Part shown: positions 1 through 13,361 of the stretch, one piece after another | Layout of the letters: every line of letters begins with the position of its first letter | Numbering within the stretch: position 1 is the first letter of the stretch | Assembly (NCBI GenBank): GCA_903858165.1 | Contig: CAIOHZ010000148.1 | Coordinates: 1-50,409, forward strand | Reading direction: 5' to 3' | Source of the DNA: an uncultured Pseudomonadota bacterium | GTDB taxonomy: Bacteria; Pseudomonadota; Gammaproteobacteria; Steroidobacterales; Steroidobacteraceae | Length of the DNA: 50,409 bases | Position numbers and translations under genes: made by a program | Notes under the pieces: model-generated | Databases searched by the model: none | What the model was told of the DNA's origin: nothing | Seen by the model: the letters and a program-made list of their open reading frames with translations, nothing else

Positions 1-303
1 AGTACCACGAAACTGAAAATGGCAGCGGCTGCGGCGACCTGTCTTGCACTGCTCGCAGCCTGTGGTGGTTCCTCCACGCAAGAAGCTGCCGGCACCTTGA
101 CGGAAGCGAAACAGCAAACCCCGCCGGCGATGGAAGAACCCGTAGATACGGCCGTCACTCCGGATGCTGCTAAGGCTGCCGAAGCTGCTGCCGCCGCACC
201 TGCAGAAGGAGATGCGGCTGGCGCTGCCGTTGCCGATGGCGCACCTGGCGCGAAAGATGGGCGCCAAAGTAACGAAAGAAAAAATAACAGTAGTTACTTC
301 TGA
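1..303 (+). CDS. Small lipoprotein, paralogue 1 (5' end outside window)
   Basis: The frame is open from base 1 and reads S-T-T-K-L-K before the first Met at base 19. By comparison with the paralogue at 768 (M-N-T-T-K-L-L), the true start codon lies a base or two before the window. The hydrophobic segment ends in a lipobox LLAAC followed by GGS, so signal peptidase II cleavage and a lipid-anchored N-terminus are expected. Gly at +2 suggests sorting to the outer membrane. The mature part is low-complexity Ala/Glu/Pro with the family signature GTLTEAK, and ends in a short polar tail. It is one of five related genes and is almost identical over about 190 bases to the next one. No enzymatic motif is visible and the function is unknown. 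Confidence 0.7.
   Translation, partial: STTKLKMAAAAATCLALLAACGGSSTQEAAGTLTEAKQQTPPAMEEPVDTAVTPDAAKAAEAAAAAPAEGDAAGAAVADGAPGAKDGRQSNERKNNSSYF
61..250. repeat. Direct repeat, copy A (partner 471-660)
   Basis: These 190 bases align without gaps to 471-660 at an offset of 410. I count about 12 differences, mostly third-position changes. The repeat runs from the lipobox Cys through most of the mature lipoprotein. Identity breaks down downstream, where the two C-terminal tails differ. This indicates a recent gene duplication or gene conversion. Confidence 0.75.
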
Positions 304-407
304 TAGCTAACAAGCGAACGACGTCGGCCACCGTGCTTGGTGCCGCTCGCTTTGCTGGAAGCAATCGCCGTTTTCGGCAGCTAGATATTCATGGAATAAG
401 TGTCTAA

Positions 408-716
408 ATGAAGACGAAGAATTTCTTAATTTTTGCCGCTAGTGTGGCCTGTTTTGCGCTGCTTACCGCTTGCGGTGGTTCCTCCACGCAAGAAGCTGCC
501 GGCACCTTGACGGAAGCGAAACAGCAAACCCCGCCGGCGATGGAAGAGCCCGTGGATGCGGCCGTCGCTCCGGATGCTGCCAAGGCTGCCGAAGCTGCTG
601 CCGCCGCACCTGCTGACGGAGATGCCGCCAGCGCTGCCGTTGCCGATGGCGCACCCGGCGGTAAAGACTCTCGTCCCAACGTTCAAAACAACAAGCAACC
701 TGTTTCGGTTCCGTAA
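408..716 (+). CDS. Small lipoprotein, paralogue 2
   Basis: The protein is 102 residues. It starts M-K-T-K, has a hydrophobic segment (about residues 5-20) and the lipobox LLTAC|GGS, so it should be an acylated envelope lipoprotein. The mature region shares STQEAAGTLTEAK and a long Ala/Glu/Pro stretch with paralogue 1, then ends in a different Asn/Gln/Pro tail. There is no Cys after the lipidated one. The purine run before the ATG is a weak ribosome site. It lies 104 bases after paralogue 1 and 51 bases before paralogue 3, all on the plus strand, so co-transcription is possible. The family is not recognised. The low-complexity body looks like a flexible tether rather than an enzyme. Confidence 0.75.
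   Translation: MKTKNFLIFAASVACFALLTACGGSSTQEAAGTLTEAKQQTPPAMEEPVDAAVAPDAAKAAEAAAAAPADGDAASAAVADGAPGGKDSRPNVQNNKQPVSVP
471..660. repeat. Direct repeat, copy B (partner 61-250)
   Basis: Second copy of the duplicated lipoprotein segment. It matches 61-250 base for base apart from about a dozen substitutions. Confidence 0.75.
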
Positions 717-767
717 TCAAGTCGCTTATAAGTTAAGTAATCGAAAAAACAGCAAATAGGATTTTCT

Positions 768-1058
768 ATGAACACCACGAAACTGTTGATTGCTGCCACC
801 GCTGCAGCCTGTCTTGCACTAATTGCCGCTTGCGGCGGTGGCTCCGCTGCCAACGATGCGGCGGGCACGCTGATGGAGGCCAAGCAGTCAACGGCGGAAG
901 CCAAACACGCCACCACTGAAGAGGCGCATACCACCGAAGACCATGCCGCTGCCGCAGAGGCCGCGAATGTGGCCACCGAAGGTGATGCAGCAAGCGCAGC
1001 GAAGGCAAATGGCAAGGGCGGAAAGCTCGCAAACGGAAGAGACCCGAAACTCCTTTAG
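768..1058 (+). CDS. Small lipoprotein, paralogue 3
   Basis: The protein is 96 residues. An AGGA ribosome site sits about 8 bases before the ATG. The signal peptide ends in the lipobox LIAAC|GGG. The mature part carries the family signature AAGTLMEAK, then a Glu/Ala/Thr/His-rich segment and a basic C-terminus (GKGGKLANGRDPKLL). It resembles paralogue 4 more than paralogues 1 and 2; both end with the GKGGKLANG block, but paralogue 3 lacks the Cys pair found at the end of paralogue 4. The following 216 bases (1059-1274) are visibly richer in A+T and I see no gene in them. Function unknown; an envelope lipoprotein is inferred from the signal peptide alone. Confidence 0.75.
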   Translation: MNTTKLLIAATAAACLALIAACGGGSAANDAAGTLMEAKQSTAEAKHATTEEAHTTEDHAAAAEAANVATEGDAASAAKANGKGGKLANGRDPKLL

Positions 1059-1274
1059 CGTACTCGAGGTGCTGGTAACCCAGCCCTGTCGCTTTGGGCC
1101 GCATAAATTTTTGATGGGCATGGCCCACCGGTTTTGTACGCTACCGATAATGGCGGCTTAGTTGGTTAACCATGCGTTATTCTACTTGGCGCAGCTGGAT
1201 ACAGAATGTGAACGGTTCGTATAAACGCCGAATTTCCAGCTATTTTCGATCGACTATCACTTTCAGGATTCCAG

Positions 1275-1604
1275 ATGAAAACGACGAAACTGACTGCTGC
1301 CGCTGCTACTGTGGTCTGTCTTGCACTACTCGGCGCTTGTGGCGGTTCCGCTAGCAACCATGCGGCGGGTACGCTGATGGAGGCGAAGCAATCCACTGTT
1401 GAAGTCAAAAACGCGATGACAGAAGAAGCGCCTACGGCTGAAGACCAAGCCGCAGCAGCAGAAGCTGCGAATGTGGCTGCCGAAGGCGACGCTGCAAGTG
1501 CCGCAAAGGCAAGCGGCAAGGGCGGGAAACTCGCCAATGGAAAATTCTACAATGGCCCTGGTACCTGCTTGCTTGATGACAACGGCAATTGGGTTTGCAC
1601 CTAG
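1275..1604 (+). CDS. Small lipoprotein, paralogue 4, with C-terminal Cys pair
   Basis: The protein is 109 residues with signal peptide and lipobox LLGAC|GGS. The family signature AAGTLMEAK follows, then an acidic Ala-rich body and the block GKGGKLANG shared with paralogue 3. The C-terminus is extended by FYNGPGTCLLDDNGNWVCT, which places two Cys ten residues apart. They could form a disulfide loop or bind a ligand in the periplasm. An AGGA site lies about 7 bases before the ATG. The leader just before the ATG (TTTCAGGATTCCAG) resembles the one before the peptidase gene at 1681 (TTTCAGGTAATTCCAG), which hints at shared control. The gene ends 76 bases before that peptidase gene. Confidence 0.75.
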   Translation: MKTTKLTAAAATVVCLALLGACGGSASNHAAGTLMEAKQSTVEVKNAMTEEAPTAEDQAAAAEAANVAAEGDAASAAKASGKGGKLANGKFYNGPGTCLLDDNGNWVCT

Positions 1605-1680
1605 CCGGGTGCTTTCGCCGGAATGATAGAATCGTTGGCGATGCAAATACTCCGCTGTAAGCGTTTCAGGTAATTCCAGA

Positions 1681-4644
1681 ATGCAACGTTCGCTTTGGCG
1701 ATGCGCATTTGTATTGGTGGCTGCTTGCGGCTTCAGCGTATTCTCTCACGCTCAAGTGAAGTTCCTCGAGACGAAGGAACTGAAGGTCCTTTATTACGAC
1801 CCGGCCACGGCGTTTCAGGCGCCAGAGGGCCTTCGGGCCTTCTTGGCCGCGCTAGATCTAGACCGTGAACTTTTCGGGTACAGGCCGGATGATCATCTCA
1901 CCGTACTGCTGTCCGACTTCGATGACAGCGGTAACGCCAGCGCCATCACCACTCCCCACAACACGGTGCGCATGGCCATTGCGCCCATGAATGAACCGTT
2001 TGCGTCGCTTTCCAAAGGCAAAACGTTCCCGGTCACTGCGACGCACGAAACTATCCACATCGCCTTTAACGACTACGCCAACAGCACGGACCGGCGTTTC
2101 CGGCAATGGTTTCGCGGCAAAGTGGATGTGGATGCCCAACATCCTGAAAGCCTGCTGTACTACTACCTGACATCCCCACGCTCCACGGCGCCGCGTTGGT
2201 ACCAAGAGGGTATGGCTACCTTTGCTGAAACTTGGCAGATGGGGGGTGTTGGCCGCGCCCAAGGCGGCTACGACGAGATGGTGTTCCGCGGCATGGTGGA
2301 CGGCAAGGTGTCGTTCTACGACCCGCTCGGTCTGGTTTCCAAGGGAACTGCGGTGGACTTCCGCGAAGGCGCTAATGCCTACCTCTACGGTACGCGGTTC
2401 ATGAGCTATCTCGCGCTCACCTACGGCCCTGACAAACTGGTGGCTTGGTGGAAACGTGACGAAGGCAGCCAGCGCTATTACGCAGCGCAGTTCCAGCAGG
2501 TATATGGCCTGCCGTTGCCTGAAGCTTGGCAAGCGTGGATTCGCTGGGAAAAAGAATTCCAGGCGAAAAACCTCGCCTCAGTGCGGCAGTATCCGGTCAC
2601 GCCGTACCAAGACGTAACCTCGCAAACGCTGGGCGCCGTTTCGCGGCACTTCGTCTCCGCCGATGGCAGCAAGGTTTATGCCGCGGTGAAGTACCCGGGA
2701 CAGGTGCCGCAGCTGGTCGCCATCTCCCGCGCCACAGGCGCTGTGGAAAAGCTACTGGAACTGAAAGGTGCCGGCGGCTTGCGTGTGACGGATCTTGCCT
2801 ATGACCCGGCAGCCGATACGCTGTTTTTCACCACCAACGCGCACAGTTACCGCAACCTCGAAGCATTGGACGTCCGCACGGGTAAAACCCGAACCGTTTT
2901 GTCCGATGCTCGTATCGGCGACTTGGCGTTCAACCCGGCTGACCGTTCGCTTTGGGGTATTCGACGCAACCGCGGCTTTGTCATTCTGGTGCGTGTTCCT
3001 TACCCCTATACCGAATACAAGACCATCAAGGCGTTCCCATTTCCTGTGAACGTCGCGGACTTGGACATTTCGCCCGATGGCACTTTGCTTTCCATGAGCT
3101 ATACCGGCCAAGGCTCCAAGCCGGGTTCTGGCTGGACCTCCGAAGTGCGGGTCATGAGTACAGCGGCACTTGAGAAAGGCGACACGACACTGGTGCACAG
3201 CTTGCAGTTGGGTTCTTCCGTGCCCGAAAGCTTCACCTTCTCGCCGGATGGCCAGTACCTGTATGGCAGCAGCTATTTCACTGGCGTATCGAACATTTTT
3301 CGCTATCGCTTGGCAGACGAAACGGTAGCGGCAGTGAGCAACGCCGACCTCGGGCTTTTCCGGCCCTTGGCGCTGCCAGATGGAAAGCTGATGGCTTTGC
3401 GCTATACGGGCGATGGCTTCGTACCTACGCTCATTGAGCCTAAGCCCACCGAAAATTTGGGGTCCATCACGTTCCTTGGCGAGCAAGTGGCCTCACGCCA
3501 CCCTGTATTGCATGACTGGCAGCCGAAACCTTTGACGGCAAAAGCTGCCGATGCGCGGGTTATTGCGCGGGGAGACTACAAGCCGCTGCACGAGATGGAA
3601 CTTGCCCACGTCATTCCCGGCGTAGGTGCGTACAAGCGTGCGAAGGCATTCGGTTTGAGCAGTCGGTTCAGCGACCCCTTGGGCCGTGCCGAACTGAAAA
3701 CCGAGCTGGGTTACACCCCGGGCGATACGCTCCCTGTGAAGGAACGCATGCACGTCAGCGCTGACTTCAGCTACGACGAGTGGACGGCTGGGGTGAAGTG
3801 GAACGCGGCAGATTTCTACGACCTCTTTGGCCCCACGCTCCGTTCCCGTGAGGGTTATTCGGCGCAAATTGGCTACTCGCGCCCGCTCGTCTACGACCCA
3901 CCCCACACAGTAGTGTTCTTCGCGAATGCGGCGTACTACGGTGGCCTGAACGCGCTGCCGGGTGCGCAAAACGTAGCCTCTCCCAGCCACCTATCGGTGT
4001 TGGCCGCCGGCATCGCTTCGAGCGACATGCTGGCTTCGCCGGGTGCGGTAGATGCCGAGTCTGGCAGTACTTGGAGCTTGAGTGCCAGTTCGTTAGGTGC
4101 GCGCGGCAAACAAACGCCCCGCGTGACTGGTCAGTACGATTTTGGTATTCCGCTGCCGTTGAACCATTCTTCCATTTGGGTTCGCAGCGGCTTCACTGTG
4201 GTGGAAGGTAGCGCAAGCTCTTCTATTTCCAATTCCTATCTGGGCGGCTTCGGCAACAACTACGTCGATAATGCGGCCAATGGTGGCGCGCAGCGTTATC
4301 GCGATTTGTACTCCATGCCCGGCTTCGAGATTGGCGGCTTGAATGGCAAGACTTTGGTGAAAACCACGGTGGAGTGGAGCTTGCCACCTATTCGTTTCGA
4401 AAACTTTGGCACTCCGGGTGCCTATGCCAGCTGGATTCGCCCGGAGGTCTTCGCCAGCTACCTAATGACGGACTTGCAGGACAGCGCCCGCCGCGACAAC
4501 GCCGCTTCGCTGGGTGTGCAGTTCGACCTGCAACTACACGTGATGCATCGCTTGCCCATGATGTTCTCGCTGGGCTTTGCCCGCGGCTTTGGGGGCAGCG
4601 GGCTCGGCAAGAACGAAGTGATGCTGTCGTTCCAGGTGTTGTAG
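1681..4644 (+). CDS. Secreted HExxH metallopeptidase / beta-propeller / outer-membrane barrel fusion
   Basis: The protein is 987 residues with a cleavable signal peptide (about residues 1-24, ending SHA|Q). Residues 122-126 are HETIH, a zinc HExxH motif. About 50 residues later comes WYQEGMATFAE (Glu176), the third-ligand arrangement of gluzincin 'peptidase MA'-type domains. Residues of roughly 310-630 contain repeated blade-like segments (for example DLDISPDGTLL, FTFSPDGQYLYG) typical of TolB/WD40-like propellers. The last 340 or so residues alternate polar and hydrophobic positions with many aromatic girdle-type residues, and look like an outer-membrane barrel. A natural reading is a surface or periplasmic peptidase anchored by its own barrel. 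The barrel is inference. Lipoprotein paralogues flank the gene on both sides. Substrate unknown. Confidence 0.75.
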   Translation: MQRSLWRCAFVLVAACGFSVFSHAQVKFLETKELKVLYYDPATAFQAPEGLRAFLAALDLDRELFGYRPDDHLTVLLSDFDDSGNASAITTPHNTVRMAIAPMNEPFASLSKGKTFPVTATHETIHIAFNDYANSTDRRFRQWFRGKVDVDAQHPESLLYYYLTSPRSTAPRWYQEGMATFAETWQMGGVGRAQGGYDEMVFRGMVDGKVSFYDPLGLVSKGTAVDFREGANAYLYGTRFMSYLALTYGPDKLVAWWKRDEGSQRYYAAQFQQVYGLPLPEAWQAWIRWEKEFQAKNLASVRQYPVTPYQDVTSQTLGAVSRHFVSADGSKVYAAVKYPGQVPQLVAISRATGAVEKLLELKGAGGLRVTDLAYDPAADTLFFTTNAHSYRNLEALDVRTGKTRTVLSDARIGDLAFNPADRSLWGIRRNRGFVILVRVPYPYTEYKTIKAFPFPVNVADLDISPDGTLLSMSYTGQGSKPGSGWTSEVRVMSTAALEKGDTTLVHSLQLGSSVPESFTFSPDGQYLYGSSYFTGVSNIFRYRLADETVAAVSNADLGLFRPLALPDGKLMALRYTGDGFVPTLIEPKPTENLGSITFLGEQVASRHPVLHDWQPKPLTAKAADARVIARGDYKPLHEMELAHVIPGVGAYKRAKAFGLSSRFSDPLGRAELKTELGYTPGDTLPVKERMHVSADFSYDEWTAGVKWNAADFYDLFGPTLRSREGYSAQIGYSRPLVYDPPHTVVFFANAAYYGGLNALPGAQNVASPSHLSVLAAGIASSDMLASPGAVDAESGSTWSLSASSLGARGKQTPRVTGQYDFGIPLPLNHSSIWVRSGFTVVEGSASSSISNSYLGGFGNNYVDNAANGGAQRYRDLYSMPGFEIGGLNGKTLVKTTVEWSLPPIRFENFGTPGAYASWIRPEVFASYLMTDLQDSARRDNAASLGVQFDLQLHVMHRLPMMFSLGFARGFGGSGLGKNEVMLSFQVL

Positions 4645-4686
4645 CCGGGCGCGGGAAGCGGAACCCACCAACCTTCTGCTCTGCGC

Positions 4687-4700
4687 GCGGTAATTACCGC
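4687..4700. promoter_or_regulatory. Perfect 14-bp palindrome, possible operator
   Basis: GCGGTAATTACCGC is its own reverse complement. It lies between the peptidase gene and lipoprotein paralogue 5, about 70 bases before the paralogue 5 start codon. A loop-free palindrome of this size suits a dimeric regulator better than a terminator; there is no T-run after it. Confidence 0.35.
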
Positions 4701-4770
4701 TAAGCTCGCAATCGTTTCAAAGTAATTTTAACTACCTACGGTGCACTTCGTGGGGGAGAGGTAAGTCTTC

Positions 4771-5007
4771 ATGAAAACCACGAACTTGATTCTTTCCGCC
4801 GCTGTCTTGGCCTGTTTGGCGCTGCTGTCTGCTTGCAGCGGCGGCTCTGCATCCAAGGATGCCGCCGGCACCATGATGGACACTAAACGCCCCACCACCC
4901 CAGTCGACCCCAACAAAGTGGACCCGGCGAAATTCAACAAGGCTCACGGCTCGACTGGAAAAGTGGCGCTGAGCGTAACTAGCGGTTGCACTGATTGCCA
5001 CGACTGA
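4771..5007 (+). CDS. Small lipoprotein, paralogue 5, ending in a CxxCH-like motif
   Basis: The protein is 78 residues with signal peptide and lipobox LLSAC|SGG. The family signature appears as AAGTMMDTK. The mature part is short and ends SGCTDCHD. The C-terminal CTDCH fits the CxxCH heme c attachment pattern, but the protein is too small to fold as a usual cytochrome c and has no clear distal Met. The Cys pair could instead form a disulfide or bind a metal. A strong purine-rich ribosome site (GGGGGAGAGG) precedes the ATG. The gene follows the barrel peptidase by 126 bases and is convergent with the acyl-CoA dehydrogenase at 5039. Its membership in the family rests on the signal peptide and the short shared motif. 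Confidence 0.7.
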   Translation: MKTTNLILSAAVLACLALLSACSGGSASKDAAGTMMDTKRPTTPVDPNKVDPAKFNKAHGSTGKVALSVTSGCTDCHD

Positions 5008-5038
5008 TGCCCTTGGTGCCGACCTGAAAGGCTGAGGC

Positions 5039-6204
5039 TCACGGCGGCTGTGCCGCCAGCCAGTCGCGCTTGAGCTTCTTCGCTAGCGACCACTTGTGCA
5101 CTTCGGTGGGGCCGTCGTAGATACGGAAGGCCCGCACTTCGCGGAACACTTGCTCCACGATGGTGTCGCCGCTGGTACCGCTGGCGCCCATCACTTGCAC
5201 GCAGCGGTCGGCAATACGAAACAGCGCTTCAGACACTGCCACCTTGGCCATGGAGCTTTCCGTACCTCCGGGCGCGCCGGTATCCAAAACGCCCGCGCAC
5301 CAGTCGATCATCAGCTCTGCCTGCTTCAAGTCCATGAGGTTATCGGCCAGTTGAAAGCCAACACCCTCATGGTCGATGAGCAGCTTGCCGAAAGCCTGAC
5401 GCCGACAGGCGTAGGCCGTAGCAATTTCATGGGCACGCGTGACGGCGCCGAGCCAGCGCATGCAATGCGTCAAGCGCGCCGGCGCTAGCCGTACTTGCGC
5501 CAAACGGAACCCATCGCCGGGCTGGCCTAGCACTTGAGCCGCGGGAACGCGCAGGCCGTCGAGGCAAATCTCCGCGTGGCCGCCGGGCATGGAGCTATCC
5601 AAGGTATCCAGCACGCGCTCGATGCGGACCTGCGGGTGGGGCAGGTCTACCAGAAACAGCGTGGCGCCTTCCGGTGCGCGCGCCATGACAATACCCACGG
5701 CCGCGCCTTCCGCGCCCGTGATGAACGTCTTGCGTCCATGAATGACCCAGCCGTCGCCATCGGGTGTGGCGGTGGTTTGCAGCATGGAAGGGTCGGAGCC
5801 GGCGCCGTTGTCGCTGGCGGGTTCCGTCATGAAGAATGCCGAGCGCACTTCGCCCAGCAACAAGGGCTGCAGGAAGTGCGCTTGCTGTGCTGGCGTGGCC
5901 ACCTTGCCCAGCAGGAACATGTTGCCCTCATCGGGCGCCGCCACGTTTACGGCCACGGGGCCCAATGGCGACAAACCCGCTGCGCGTAACACCAGCGCGA
6001 CTTCACGGTGTGTCAGGTGGTGGCCGTCGATGATATGCGGCGTCATCAGGCCCGCGGCACGCGCCAAGCCGCGTAGCTCCGCCACCAATTCCGCCGAAGG
6101 ACCATGGGCGCCACAGCGCGGGTCGCGCTCGTAGGGCGCTACCACTTGCCGCACGAAGGCTTCGACGCGTGCGGCGATGGTAGCGCCACGCTCCATGCGT
6201 TCGC

Positions 6205-6208
<4 letters not shown>
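5039..6208 (-). CDS. Acyl-CoA dehydrogenase (ACAD10/11-like)
   Basis: FAD-dependent alpha,beta-dehydrogenase of acyl-CoA thioesters, about 389 residues. Family features are FFMTEPASDNGAGSDPS near residue 130, the GRKTFITGAEG loop, the central R..FGK segment and the end RIYDGPTEVHKWSLAKKL. Where short-chain enzymes have IYEGT, this one has IYDGP, as in the ACAD10/11 branch, so the usual Glu base at that position is Asp. I chose the GTG at 6208 because it overlaps the stop of the upstream DUF885 gene (GTGA); ATGs at 6229 and 6196 are alternatives. The overlap implies translational coupling with DUF885, although the two functions have no obvious link. Substrate unknown. Confidence 0.85.
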
Positions 6209-12452
<6,244 letters not shown>

Positions 12453-13259
12453 GTGCCCCCGGCCACCCAGCTGCTTATCGTCAAACCGCAGAACGATTTC
12501 TGCGATTTGCACTGCGCTGCGCTGCCGGTGCCAGGCGCCAATGCGGACTTGCAGCGGCTGGCCGCATTCGTGGACCGCTGCGGGGATCGTATCGGCCATA
12601 TGCAAGTCATGCTGGAATTTCGCCATCCGCTGAATATTTCGCATGCCTGCTGGTGGCAGGATGCTACTGGCCAGCCGCCAGCGCCCTTTACGGTTATTAC
12701 GCGTGACGACGTGTTGCACAAGCGCTGGTACGCAAGAGACCCGGCGCTACAGGTGCTCGCGCTGGCGTACGTGTGCGCGCTGGAGCAGCGGGGACGCTAC
12801 CCGTTGATCGTCCGGCCCGAACACTGCCTCATTGGCAGTTGGGGAGGCAGCATTCAGCTGGATTTGCAGGGCGCCCTGAACCGCTGGTGCCACCGTACTT
12901 TGCGTTCAGTGAGCTATGCCCCGGTCGGCTTGAATCCGTATACCGAACATTACTCGGCGCTACAGGCCGAAGTGCCGGATCTGGCCGACGCGAATACCAT
13001 GCCAAACGATTCGCTGCTGACCTCGCTCGCCAAGGCTGAGCACCTGATTGTCGCCGGCGAGTCCTTGTCGCACGGCCTGGCCGCAACGGTGTACGACATT
13101 GCTGCTCTGCTCGGGCCGTCGGCGGTACGCAAGATAACGCTGCTGACGGATTGCACCAGCCCCATGGCGGGCTTCGAGGAAATGGGGAAGCGCTTCCTCG
13201 CGGACCTCGTCAGCCGCGGCATGCGGGTGGCGAAAAGTACGGAACTGCAGCTGGTATGA
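12453..13259 (+). CDS. Nicotinamidase/isochorismatase-like protein, nucleophile apparently lost
   Basis: The protein is 268 residues. The GTG start directly follows the gyrB stop codon (TGAGTG), so its translation is likely coupled to gyrB. The cysteine-hydrolase fold is recognisable: IVKPQNDFC supplies the catalytic-triad Asp, then HP-rich segments and PFTVITRDDV, VRPEHCLIGSWGG, NPYTEHYSALQAEVP. In active relatives the next motif reads G-E-x-x-S-H-C-V. Here it is GESLSHGLAATV, with Gly where the nucleophilic Cys should be, and the Lys expected before NPYTEHYS is also not seen. It may be a non-catalytic binder or use a different chemistry. The alignment is by eye. Confidence 0.7.
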   Translation: MPPATQLLIVKPQNDFCDLHCAALPVPGANADLQRLAAFVDRCGDRIGHMQVMLEFRHPLNISHACWWQDATGQPPAPFTVITRDDVLHKRWYARDPALQVLALAYVCALEQRGRYPLIVRPEHCLIGSWGGSIQLDLQGALNRWCHRTLRSVSYAPVGLNPYTEHYSALQAEVPDLADANTMPNDSLLTSLAKAEHLIVAGESLSHGLAATVYDIAALLGPSAVRKITLLTDCTSPMAGFEEMGKRFLADLVSRGMRVAKSTELQLV

Positions 13260-13361
13260 GCGCCCTGTTTGGCCGACAAATCTCGCCCCGGGGCGCTGCT
13301 GGCCGGAAGCGTGCGTGCCTTGGGTCGTGTAGGCTATTGCTGGAAATGAGGAGACTGGCTC

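Noticed and set aside
1172-1354. 60-codon ORF in the spacer before lipoprotein 4
   Set aside because: No signal peptide, no ribosome site, overlaps the start of paralogue 4 and has no similarity to the family.
13284-13295. CGCCCCGGGGCG palindrome as a terminator
   Set aside because: It is a loop-free palindrome with no T-run and can easily arise in GC-rich DNA; not listed as a feature.
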